Part shown: one piece after another, positions 17,961-25,148 of the stretch
Numbering within the stretch: the stretch's first letter is position 1
Layout of the letters: every line of letters begins with the position of its first letter
The notes under the pieces: generated by a model
Database searches by the model: none
What the model saw: the letters and a program-made list of their open reading frames with translations, nothing else
Told to the model about the DNA's origin: nothing
Assembly: GCA_022509025.1 (NCBI GenBank)
Contig: JAFLUB010000002.1
Location: 1-64,000 of the forward strand
Direction: 5' to 3'
DNA from: Oscillospiraceae bacterium
Lineage (GTDB): Bacteria > Bacillota > Clostridia > UBA1381
Length of the DNA: 64,000 nt
Program-made: the position numbers and the translations under genes

Positions 17961-18175
17961 GGGGCTGAATGAATTTAGATGCAGAACGGACGAAACGAAG
18001 CATAATGCGGGAAATCCCGCATTATGCCTTGCCCGAAATCGTACCGTGACGGTTTTGCTTTTAGCAAAACTCGCCTGTGGCGACTATCGGCTGTAAGCCG
18101 ATAGCGTCAGTGTACGTCGAGTGGTGAGTTTCGTTTCTATGCCTTTCTATGGTCTGCGCTAAATCGGGCAGCCCC
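17961..18175. repeat. Palindromic repeat family 2, copy A (215 bp, with internal insertion)
   Basis: The ends are inverted (GGGGCTG...ATTTAGATGCAGAACGG and GGTCTGCGCTAAAT...CAGCCCC). The same outer arms occur in opposite orientation at 20837-20952. Copy A carries about 100 extra bases in its middle that fold into consecutive short hairpins (separate entry). It has no coding capacity beyond chance ORFs. Confidence 0.8.
18001..18104. other. Array of consecutive perfect short hairpins inside repeat copy A
   Basis: In order: CATAATGCGGGA/TCCCGCATTATG (18001-18026), ACCG-TGA-CGGT (18043-18053), GTTTTGCT/AGCAAAAC (18052-18070), TCGCC-TGT-GGCGA (18071-18083), CTATCGGCT-GTA-AGCCGATAG (18084-18104). 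Loops are two or three bases. The density of perfect dyads is far above background for this sequence. Confidence 0.75.
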
Positions 18176-18188
18176 TGTTTTAGTACTG

Positions 18189-18689
18189 CTAAAAGATATT
18201 CTGTAATATGCCGAAAGACAGCAGCGACATTATAAGTCCTGCCGTCATGACGCCGAGAAAAACAAACAGGAATGATTTTTTCAGATTCAGTCCCAGCAAT
18301 ACGGCAAGCAGACTTCCTGTCCATGCGCCCGTGCCCGGAAGGGGTATTGCCACGAATAAGAAGAGACCTAAATATCCGTATTTTTCTATCTGCTCCGATT
18401 TTGACAGAGCTTTTTTCTCAAGGAATACAGGGATTTTATTAAGATGCTTCGTTTTTTTCATCGCTGAAAATATCTTTTCGATAAACAGAAGAATAAACGG
18501 AATCGGAAGCATATTTCCGAGAACAGCTGCTATATAGGTCGGAAGAAACTTCATCCCGTCAAGAAATCCGGCGGCAAGTATGCTTCCCCGAAGTTCCAGT
18601 ATAGGAATCATAGAAACAATAAAAACAATAAGTTCCTTTGAAATTTTTCCGCTTAAGCCTTCCACTATAGATTGTACGATAGAATTCAT
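18189..18689 (-). CDS. Small multidrug export family membrane protein (COG2426-like)
   Basis: The 166-aa protein is mostly hydrophobic, with about four to five membrane segments (ELIVFIVSMIPILELRGSILAA; AVLGNMLPIPFILLFIEKIF; LFLFVAIPLPGTGAWTGSLLAVLLGL; FLFVFLGVMTAGLIMSLLSF). The E-x-R-G and PLPGTGAWTG motifs match the Sm_multidrug_ex family, whose transport role is poorly tested. It starts 25 bp after the lipid-kinase gene with a good GGGAGGA site, so the two form an operon. Confidence 0.82.
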   Translation of the reverse strand: MNSIVQSIVEGLSGKISKELIVFIVSMIPILELRGSILAAGFLDGMKFLPTYIAAVLGNMLPIPFILLFIEKIFSAMKKTKHLNKIPVFLEKKALSKSEQIEKYGYLGLFLFVAIPLPGTGAWTGSLLAVLLGLNLKKSFLFVFLGVMTAGLIMSLLSFGILQNIF

Positions 18690-18713
18690 AATTTAATTCC
18701 TCCCAAAAATATA

Positions 18714-19649
18714 TCAGTCTGTCTGCGGCTCGTTCATAGCCTGAAGAGTCGCATTGTTATCCACAATAAATGATATTGCGCGGGGCAGCACATTTATAAC
18801 CGCGTTCCGAATTTCTCCGCCGTATTCGCCGTCAAGAGTCCATTTTATACTTTCATCTGAAGCAATTTCAAATCGCGTAGACTTGACTAAACTATATCCT
18901 TCTCCTGAGGCTTCACCCTTTATAATCCCGCTGAGAACCGATTGTAGCTCAAGCGGGTTTGTCGGCTGACGGAACACAATCATTTCAAATAACCCGTCAC
19001 ACAGGTTGACATCCGTAAATTTTTCAGTGCTGAGAATACCGCCGACAGAGGTAGTATTCATTATAACACAGAGAAAAACTTCTTCGTCTATCTCGCCGCC
19101 GTCGTATTTTATGTTTACGTGGTACGAAGAAAGACTTGGCAGACGCTTGATGCCCTCCCACACATATGCCGCGTGTCCTATGACGTTTTTGATTTCCTGA
19201 GGTGTGTCGTACGAAACATCAGTAAACGCGCCAAAAGCGGCAATATATGTGAACTTCTTACCATTAAAATCACCTATGTCACATTCAAACGGAACACCGC
19301 TGGCTGCTATCATAGCAGACAACTCCATATCCTTCGGTATATTCAATGTGGAAGCGAAATCGTTTGTTGTACCTGCCGGGATGTAGCCTATCGGCTTTCG
19401 CTCCTCGCGCGGAAAACTCATAAGCCCTTCCACGCCCTCATTAAGTGTGCCGTCACCGCCGGAAACGACAATTCTGTCAAATTCACTGCCGTGTGTACGT
19501 ATATATACGTACGCGTCAAGATGAGACTGCGTAGGACGTACTGTAACATCGTAGCCGGCTTTTGTGAAAATATCAATAATATCAAGCAGATGGTGTTTGA
19601 TAAGCCCTTTACCGGAAAGCGGATTAAAGATGAAAAGCAGCTTTGACAT
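18714..19649 (-). CDS. YegS/DgkB-family lipid kinase
   Basis: This protein belongs to the diacylglycerol kinase catalytic family, which phosphorylates membrane lipids with ATP. The 311-aa product shows LLFIFNPLSGKG at the N-terminus, the nucleotide-binding VVSGGDGTLNEGVEGLM, and IGYIPAGTTNDFASTLNIP. GGAGGT precedes two ATGs; the second (19649) is seven bases away and preferred over the listed 19655. It is the first gene of a two-gene operon, driven by the minus-strand promoter 19682-19710. The precise lipid substrate (diacylglycerol or sphingoid/undecaprenol) cannot be read. Confidence 0.9.
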   Translation of the reverse strand: MSKLLFIFNPLSGKGLIKHHLLDIIDIFTKAGYDVTVRPTQSHLDAYVYIRTHGSEFDRIVVSGGDGTLNEGVEGLMSFPREERKPIGYIPAGTTNDFASTLNIPKDMELSAMIAASGVPFECDIGDFNGKKFTYIAAFGAFTDVSYDTPQEIKNVIGHAAYVWEGIKRLPSLSSYHVNIKYDGGEIDEEVFLCVIMNTTSVGGILSTEKFTDVNLCDGLFEMIVFRQPTNPLELQSVLSGIIKGEASGEGYSLVKSTRFEIASDESIKWTLDGEYGGEIRNAVINVLPRAISFIVDNNATLQAMNEPQTD

Positions 19650-19681
19650 TTGCATACCTCCATTATAACGTATTTGGCTAT

Positions 19682-19710
19682 ATTATACAATTTATAATTG
19701 ATATAGTCAA
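19682..19710 (-). promoter_or_regulatory. Sigma-A promoter of the lipid-kinase operon
   Basis: On the minus strand TTGACT, 17-bp spacer, TATAAT. It is divergent from, and only 10 bp from, the ruvX promoter. Confidence 0.75.
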
Positions 19711-19719
19711 GAGAAAGTA

Positions 19720-19748
19720 TTGCGTAAAAAGAAAAATCAATGTATAAT
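19720..19748 (+). promoter_or_regulatory. Sigma-A promoter of ruvX
   Basis: TTGCGT, 17-bp spacer, TATAAT, about 50 bp before the ATG. Confidence 0.7.
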
Positions 19749-19796
19749 AGATATATGCAGTTTATGCCGCTATATAGCGGCGGAATGGAGTGGAAT

Positions 19797-20213
19797 ATGA
19801 GAATAATCGGAATAGACTACGGCGACGCGCGCGTAGGTGTGGCGGTAAGCGATTTGTTAGGACTTACCGCGCAGGGAATAAGAACAATCAACAACCGTTC
19901 AATCAAACAGCTCCTGTCTGAGTTGAAAGAAATTTTAGACGAATATAATCCTGAAAAAATTGTTATAGGACTTCCTAAAAACATGGATGGAAGCGAGGGT
20001 TTTCGCGCGGAAGCGACATATAAATTCGCAGAAAATCTGAAAAAAATATACACAGGTGAAATAATATTTGTTGATGAAAGACTTTCCTCTCTCGGCGCAA
20101 AAAGATATTTAAGTGAAACAAACACTTTCGGACAAAAGCGAAAAAATGTATTGGACACGGTGGCGGCGTGTATAATACTTGAAGGATACTTAAATTCCCA
20201 TAAGAATAATTGA
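19797..20213 (+). CDS. ruvX: Putative pre-16S rRNA nuclease / Holliday junction resolvase YqgF
   Basis: The 138-aa RNase H-like nuclease has the first catalytic Asp in IIGIDYGDARVGVAVSD, then KIVIGLPKNMDGSEG, the VDERLSS motif and a final Asp in VLDTVAACIILEGYL. The family matures 16S rRNA 5' ends and was first proposed as a resolvase. The track start (19740) adds 19 unrelated residues; ATG 19797 follows GGAG at a normal distance. It precedes a DUF1292 gene, an order common in Firmicutes. Confidence 0.93.
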   Translation: MRIIGIDYGDARVGVAVSDLLGLTAQGIRTINNRSIKQLLSELKEILDEYNPEKIVIGLPKNMDGSEGFRAEATYKFAENLKKIYTGEIIFVDERLSSLGAKRYLSETNTFGQKRKNVLDTVAACIILEGYLNSHKNN

Positions 20214-20219
20214 AAAATA

Positions 20220-20248
20220 TTGACATTTAATACGGTATATATTACAAT
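20220..20248 (+). promoter_or_regulatory. Sigma-A promoter of the DUF1292 gene
   Basis: TTGACA, 17-bp spacer, TACAAT, immediately after the ruvX stop. Confidence 0.75.
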
Positions 20249-20281
20249 ATAATAGAAAAGACAAGAAAGGAATATTTAATA

Positions 20282-20551
20282 ATGGAAAATAACATAATAA
20301 TGTTGGAAGATGAACATGGATGCATGATTGAATTTGAAACGATAGATGTGTTTGAATTCGAAGGTGTAACTTATTTTGCGCTGCTTGAGGTGCTTCCTGA
20401 AGGACAGGAGAATGATGAAGTGCTTATCATGCAGGTTGAAGGCGATATTGAAAATGAAGAGGCCGAGCTTGTGATGGTTGAGGACGAGGCACGGCTTGAA
20501 GCGGCGTTTAATGAGTTTCTGAGAAGAGACGAGGAAATGGCGCAGGAGTAA
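20282..20551 (+). CDS. DUF1292 (YrzB-like) protein
   Basis: The 89-aa, very acidic protein matches YrzB: DEHGCMIEFETIDVFEFEGVTYFALLEV, then LIMQVEGD and a Glu-rich end. The function is unknown. It is usually found with ruvX/yrrK as here, though the gene usually upstream (ireB/yrzL) is not adjacent. Its own promoter and an AAGGAA ribosome site are present. Confidence 0.88.
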   Translation: MENNIIMLEDEHGCMIEFETIDVFEFEGVTYFALLEVLPEGQENDEVLIMQVEGDIENEEAELVMVEDEARLEAAFNEFLRRDEEMAQE

Positions 20552-20641
20552 TAATATAGGATAAAATAAAAAAAACTTATTTTACCTATTGAATTTATTC
20601 TCATAATGTGCTAATATATAAATATAAATTAATAGTTAACT

Positions 20642-20835
20642 ACCCTGAGATTTCGCGTTAAAAAGCCTTTTTTTTACCAACAATTCTTATACGGGATACC
20701 TTCTTCGGTTATGGCGTATACGCCTCCTTTCCTTCGGGACTGCCAGTGGACATATAAAGTAACCGAGTGGTGACCCACCTGCATGTGCAGGTAGAAACTC
20801 GGCTTTCATAGACGGTTATCTTGGGGTTTTTATTT
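20642..20835 (+). ncRNA. ssrS: Probable 6S RNA
   Basis: The non-coding gap carries a structured RNA of ~185 nt. The ends pair along 10 bp (ACCCTGAGAT with ATCTTGGGGT, G-U allowed) and the 3' end runs into TTTTTATTTT. The 5' motif CCCTGAGATTTCGCG resembles the closing-stem start of 6S RNA (CTGAGAT.TTCGC in E. coli). An inner stem CCGAGT...ACTCGG with an ACCTGCATGTGCAGGT tip lies on the 3' side. 6S RNA mimics an open promoter and binds sigma-70 holoenzyme. A different structured RNA remains possible; a covariance search would decide. Confidence 0.6.
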
Positions 20836-20836
20836 T

Positions 20837-20952
20837 GGGACTGTCTAATTTAGCGCAGACCGTTACACTACGAACAAAACTCACCACTCGGAGTACACGC
20901 GTACGCCGTCGGGTGAGTTTTGTCCGTTCTGCATCTAAATTAAATCAGTCCC
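20837..20952. repeat. Palindromic repeat family 2, copy B (116 bp)
   Basis: The ends GGGACTG / CAGTCCC are perfectly inverted, and the inner arms (TAATTTAGCGCAGACCGT and GTCCGTTCTGCATCTAAATTA) pair with each other. It is the reverse complement of the outer parts of copy A and lacks A's central hairpin array. It sits directly after the 6S-like RNA and is followed by GTTTTTTT, so it may act as a terminator. The 66-aa ORF at 20835 is only the repeat read as protein. Confidence 0.8.
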
Positions 20953-21017
20953 GTTTTTTTGTGTGTAAAGAAAAATATTTCAGTTCATTATTTCGACAAA
21001 GGTTCTTAAATTTCGCC

Positions 21018-21048
21018 AAAGGGAAAATAAGGTAAAAAATGGAAATAT
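21018..21048 (+). promoter_or_regulatory. Possible sigma-H promoter of the spoIIA operon
   Basis: AAAGGGAAAA and TGGAAATAT, ~13 bp apart, loosely fit sigma-H (AGGAWWW, GAAT). Known spoIIA operons are sigma-H dependent. The match is weak. Confidence 0.3.
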
Positions 21049-21082
21049 AATATAATAACATTAATATACAGGAGGAAGAAGC

Positions 21083-21430
21083 ATGGAATTATTTTTATCA
21101 GGTAAGCATCACACTCTTATAGTCAGGATATACGGCGAGCTTGACCATCACGCTGCAATTGGTATAAGAGAGAGCGTAGACAGGGAGCTTAGCCGCACAG
21201 GAGCGAGAAATGTAGCATTCGATTTAAGCCGTGTCACCTTCATGGACAGCTCCGGCATAGGCGTGATAATGGGACGCTACAAAGTCACAAAGGCTTTAGG
21301 CGGAAGGGTTATACTATACGGAGCAAATGAGGACGTAAAACGGCTGATAAATATGTCCGGTATAGGTAATATCGCAGTTATCGCCGACAATGAAGAGGCC
21401 GGAATGAGGGAGGTTGAGGCAAATGTATAG
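21083..21430 (+). CDS. spoIIAA: Anti-sigma-F factor antagonist SpoIIAA
   Basis: This 115-aa STAS-domain protein carries the phosphorylation motif FMDSSGIGVIMGRYK around residues 54-68; the serine is the SpoIIAB target. Unphosphorylated SpoIIAA releases sigma-F in the forespore. Start at ATG 21083 follows CAGGAGGAAG. It is the first gene of the canonical three-gene operon, and its end overlaps spoIIAB by 8 bp. Confidence 0.97.
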   Translation: MELFLSGKHHTLIVRIYGELDHHAAIGIRESVDRELSRTGARNVAFDLSRVTFMDSSGIGVIMGRYKVTKALGGRVILYGANEDVKRLINMSGIGNIAVIADNEEAGMREVEANV

Positions 21431-21845
21431 AAACAGTATGAAAATAGAGTTTCCGAACAATTCAGACAATGAACGCTTTGCGAGAAGCGTTGCGGCTGCT
21501 TTTGTTCTGGAGCTTGACCCGACTCTTGATCAGATTGCAGAGATAAAAACGGCTGTGTCGGAAGCTGTCACGAATGCCATAATCCACGGTTATGATACGG
21601 AGAGCGGTATAGTGACAATGGAAGGGAATATATGTGACGATGTTGTGGAGTTCATAATATCAGATAGCGGAGTAGGTATACCGGACATAACACGCGCGCG
21701 TGAACCGCTTTTTACAGGCAAGCCTGAAATGGACGAGCGTTCCGGAATGGGTTTTACTATAATGGAAACGTTTATGGACTCGTTAGATGTCCGGAGCGAA
21801 GTCGGAAAAGGTACAAAAATAACCATGAGTAAGAGGTTAAGGTGA
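21423..21845 (+). CDS. spoIIAB: Anti-sigma-F factor and kinase SpoIIAB
   Basis: The 140-aa GHKL kinase shows N-box EIKTAVSEAVTNAIIHGY, the D-x-G box IISDSGVGIPD, and the glycine lid ERSGMGFTIM. It binds sigma-F and phosphorylates SpoIIAA. The track start at TTG 21414 lies right against the GGGAGG ribosome site; ATG 21423 is at a proper distance and gives the usual N-terminus MYRNSMKIEF. The overlap with spoIIAA implies coupled translation. Confidence 0.97.
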   Translation: MYRNSMKIEFPNNSDNERFARSVAAAFVLELDPTLDQIAEIKTAVSEAVTNAIIHGYDTESGIVTMEGNICDDVVEFIISDSGVGIPDITRAREPLFTGKPEMDERSGMGFTIMETFMDSLDVRSEVGKGTKITMSKRLR

Positions 21846-21849
21846 TAAC

Positions 21850-22566
21850 GTGATTCATAATAATGCTGCTCTGATTGAACGCGCTCGGGAGGGGGACAAG
21901 CAGGCGGAAAACATTTTGGTGGAAAAAAATATGGGGCTTGTTTACAGCATTGTTAAAAGATACGCAAACCGCGGCTATGAGGTTGAGGATCTGACTCAGA
22001 TAGGCGCAATCGGACTTATCAAGGCGGTGAAAAAGTTCAATCCTGAGTTCAATGTGCAGTTTTCTACATATGCCGTACCGATGATTGCGGGAGAAATAAA
22101 ACGCTTTTTGCGTGACGACGGCGCTGTTAAAATAAGCAGAACTCTTAAAGAAATCGCTATGAAGGGCTGGAGAAGCGAGGAAATGCTGAGGCGTGAACTT
22201 AACCGTGAACCGACAATAAATGAAATCGCAAGAGAATGCGGAATCGACGCAGACAGTCTTATTGAGGCTTTTGAAGCGGCTACACCTCCGGAAAGTATTT
22301 ATGAAAGCGTATATGACAACGGCGAAAAGGAAATTCGTTTGCTTGACGTGATAGCGGGAGATGAGATTGAAGACGATGTTATAAACAAGGTTATGATAGA
22401 CGATATATTAAGACGTCTGACACCGCGTGAGAAGGAGATAATTCTTCTCCGTTATTTCCGTGGAAAAACACAGGCGGAAATAGCAAAGGTGATAGGAGTG
22501 TCACAAGTACAGATTTCACGAATTGAAAAAAAGGCTATTGAGCGTATAAAAAGTGAAATGCCATAA
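21850..22566 (+). CDS. sigF: Forespore sigma factor SigF
   Basis: The 238-aa sporulation sigma factor has region 2 (LVEKNMGLVYSIVKRYANRGYEVEDLTQIGAIGLIKAVKKF), region 3 and region 4 (LTPREKEIILLRYFRGKTQAEIAKVIGVSQVQISRIEKKA). It directs the first forespore-specific transcription after septation. GTG 21850 follows AAGGTG, four bases after spoIIAB. The operon ends at a strong bidirectional terminator. This shows that the organism, or its recent ancestors, can sporulate. Confidence 0.97.
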   Translation: MIHNNAALIERAREGDKQAENILVEKNMGLVYSIVKRYANRGYEVEDLTQIGAIGLIKAVKKFNPEFNVQFSTYAVPMIAGEIKRFLRDDGAVKISRTLKEIAMKGWRSEEMLRRELNREPTINEIARECGIDADSLIEAFEAATPPESIYESVYDNGEKEIRLLDVIAGDEIEDDVINKVMIDDILRRLTPREKEIILLRYFRGKTQAEIAKVIGVSQVQISRIEKKAIERIKSEMP

Positions 22567-22581
22567 CTATGCGATAAAAAT

Positions 22582-22620
22582 AAGGTGCGGCAAAATCTGA
22601 TTTGCCGCACCTTTGTTTTT
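22582..22620. terminator. Bidirectional terminator between sigF and the transglutaminase
   Basis: Perfect 13-bp stem AAGGTGCGGCAAA / TTTGCCGCACCTT, with T-rich tracts on both strands. Confidence 0.92.
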
Positions 22621-25027
22621 AGTTATAGCTCTCACCATTGGTGAGATTATCATCTCCGGTGTTATTGTCTTCGTTATTACTGTCACCGCTGTTATCAGTG
22701 TTGTCTTCATTATTGCCGCCGCCGCTGTTATCAGTGTTGTCTTCATTATTGCCGTCGTCGCCTTTGTTGTCCTCATCGTCCTTGTCGCCATCTTCTTCAG
22801 CTTCGCGTTCAAATTCAATTACTGACACCGAAGCAAGTGATTGCTGAGCGCTGTTCCAAATGAAAACCTTAACCTCCGTAGAAGCGCTGTCTGAAAGCGT
22901 ATATTTAAATGAGCTGCTGAAATCTGCATTCTCTTCAACTTCAGAATTTTCTTCATTCTTTTCAGCTGCCTCAAACTCTCTGAGTGTTTTAGACAAAAGA
23001 TTTACAAGCGTTCCGTTCTTGTATTCAGCAACGTATACTACATCCTTTTCATCGGGAGTATAGCTGAGCGCTTTTGTAAGGCTTATATTCAGCGTATCTT
23101 CTGTGTCTGTTTCGGTAATTTCTGAAAAATACTTTTCATAATCTGCGATATATGTGACGCCGTAGTTAATGTTATAGGATATTTCTATATAAAAAGTATC
23201 GTTTTTCATATGAAGTCCGTATATATCGGGTTTATATTGCTCTGACGGACTGGCTTTAAGGTCAAACGTCATGAACGGTTCTTCATCAATTCCGTTTTCA
23301 ATACTATATCTGTATATAGCATTGCGCGAATTGAAGTATAAATCGCCGTTATACATTATAAGTGAACTGTAGTTAGGGTTATCCGGATTAAGTATGCTGC
23401 CCCAAAGCCAAGTAAAGTTCTTTGAGCCGTCATACAAGATTTCCGAATTTTTAGTCTCCATGTCAAGTGAGCAGAGATTTTTGTCTGCATCGAAATAATA
23501 CCACAAACCGTCAGAGTATACCATCTGACTATGGATATTGCTAAGAACCGGATATGGTTCAGTTATAGGGTCTTTTCCTTCGTCATTCCACGTTGAGTGA
23601 AGCGGTCTCACACCATATGAAGCAAGTGTCCTATCAGCCTGTTTGATACCCTCATCGCTCTGAAGGAAATATAATCGATACATCTCAGATGAAGGAGAAA
23701 TGCCATCAAAAGGTTTAGCTGCCGGAGACGGGTCATCTGATGTCACATCTATGTGATACCACTTGCCGTCAATTTTCACCTTGTTCCAAATATGTGCGTT
23801 TTCATCGCTTGGAACAGCCTGACATTCAATGCCCAATTTGTTCATCATATATCCGAACAGATGCACATATCCGTGACAAACGCCTTTTTTATCCATTACC
23901 ATTGTGTCGAGCGAGCGGTTAGAATATGAATAGTCATAAGCGTAGTTTGCAATGATATAGTCATGAACCGTAAGCACCTTTTCAACATCTGACATATCCT
24001 CGTTAATAAGGTCTTCAATATGCTCAGCTTCTGCCTCTATCATAGCCTGTCTTTTGATTATTTCATCTTCGGTCAGTGTATAATTGAAAATAATATTAGT
24101 CCATATACCTTCAGGGGCTTCCGCAGTAAAACCGAAAGATCCTTGGTTAGGGAGCACGTAAAATATCTCGGGATGGTCGTACTGAATCGATGCTATAACC
24201 TTTTCCCTGACTTTCAGGGCGACATCATTTGAATAAGGTATATCAAACTGTGATATGTCAATCGTAGTTTCGTGCAGATTTAATCTGGACATTATGTAAG
24301 CAACACATTCGTCAAGCACAGCCTCATCAACTTCTGGATTATCCTCATCTTCACCTCCGCCGCCTGCTGTTGACTGGGATGCATAGAGGATTGTCGACTC
24401 AGTTGCGCTCATCGTAAAGGTTTCATAATCAACCGGTGTTGTGCCCAAAGCGTCTATATAGTATTCCTTAAGTCTTGCCGGCTTAGGGATTGCCTGTTCG
24501 GTGAAGACCTTTTTGTTAAGGTCTTTGATATTTGTGAATGTTTGTTCATTGGTGTATGCTGCAGCAAGAGGTGCCGATACTAATGGATCAGACTTGACTC
24601 TATAAACCAGCAAGTGATATTTATAGGTTGTAACTGATGTATTTGAAGGTTCTGATACAGTGTGATTGTTATCTGAAGCCTTTTGTCTTGCCTTCACATT
24701 GACAATTTGATTCAGTCCAAGATCTCCTGACTCAGTTTCATCAGTCCAGAGCGTACCTCCGTCAAATGAATATTCATAATCATGTTCAGCATCATCCAAC
24801 GGCGCTAATATTATAATGTGGTTTGTTTCAGGGTTTACCAATGCAAACGGTGAGTTTGGTTTGTTTTCGGGAATAAGAGACGAGTCACCGTTCTCATCTG
24901 CAAACAAATCTACCATTATGTCTGTAATTCTATAGTCAGCATTTGTAGCCTTTGCTGCCATAGCTATGTTTGGTGTAATCAATGCGCATGTAATCATCGC
25001 GATAAGTAAAATTTTAAATTTTTTCAT
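22619..25027 (-). CDS. Secreted transglutaminase-like protein with acidic repeat tail
   Basis: The 802-aa protein starts with a signal peptide (MKKFKILLIAMITCALITPNIAMAA). The transglutaminase-core triad is at about 380-430: Cys in KGVCHGY, His in NAHIWNKVKI, Asp in YHIDVTSD. A C-terminal beta-rich part, a module shared with the pectin lyase (VFIWNSAQQSL), and an Asp/Asn/Gly-rich tail with NNEDNTDNSG repeats follow. Transglutaminase folds of this type are often peptidases or cross-linkers at the surface. The listed start (25042) is too close to GGAGGT; ATG 25027 is spaced correctly. Confidence 0.85.
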   Translation of the reverse strand: MKKFKILLIAMITCALITPNIAMAAKATNADYRITDIMVDLFADENGDSSLIPENKPNSPFALVNPETNHIIILAPLDDAEHDYEYSFDGGTLWTDETESGDLGLNQIVNVKARQKASDNNHTVSEPSNTSVTTYKYHLLVYRVKSDPLVSAPLAAAYTNEQTFTNIKDLNKKVFTEQAIPKPARLKEYYIDALGTTPVDYETFTMSATESTILYASQSTAGGGGEDEDNPEVDEAVLDECVAYIMSRLNLHETTIDISQFDIPYSNDVALKVREKVIASIQYDHPEIFYVLPNQGSFGFTAEAPEGIWTNIIFNYTLTEDEIIKRQAMIEAEAEHIEDLINEDMSDVEKVLTVHDYIIANYAYDYSYSNRSLDTMVMDKKGVCHGYVHLFGYMMNKLGIECQAVPSDENAHIWNKVKIDGKWYHIDVTSDDPSPAAKPFDGISPSSEMYRLYFLQSDEGIKQADRTLASYGVRPLHSTWNDEGKDPITEPYPVLSNIHSQMVYSDGLWYYFDADKNLCSLDMETKNSEILYDGSKNFTWLWGSILNPDNPNYSSLIMYNGDLYFNSRNAIYRYSIENGIDEEPFMTFDLKASPSEQYKPDIYGLHMKNDTFYIEISYNINYGVTYIADYEKYFSEITETDTEDTLNISLTKALSYTPDEKDVVYVAEYKNGTLVNLLSKTLREFEAAEKNEENSEVEENADFSSSFKYTLSDSASTEVKVFIWNSAQQSLASVSVIEFEREAEEDGDKDDEDNKGDDGNNEDNTDNSGGGNNEDNTDNSGDSNNEDNNTGDDNLTNGESYN

Positions 25028-25048
25028 GTAATCAACCTCCAATAACTA

Positions 25049-25077
25049 ATTATAGAATATTTGGTATCTAAAGTCAA
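25049..25077 (-). promoter_or_regulatory. Sigma-A promoter of the transglutaminase gene
   Basis: Minus strand TTGACT, 17-bp spacer, TATAAT, directly upstream of GGAGGT. Confidence 0.75.
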
Positions 25078-25095
25078 TATTTTTTGAGTATAATA

Positions 25096-25124
25096 TTGAC
25101 CTTCTGATGATAAATTGCTAAAAT
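25096..25124 (+). promoter_or_regulatory. Sigma-A promoter of the alpha-galactosidase-like gene
   Basis: TTGACC, 17-bp spacer, TAAAAT, 25 bp before the start codon. Confidence 0.75.
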
Positions 25125-25148
25125 AATTATGATAGAGGAGGAATGTAC

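Noticed and set aside
20835-21035. 66-aa plus-strand ORF
   Set aside because: Lies on repeat family 2 copy B and continues into AT-rich leader; no ribosome site.
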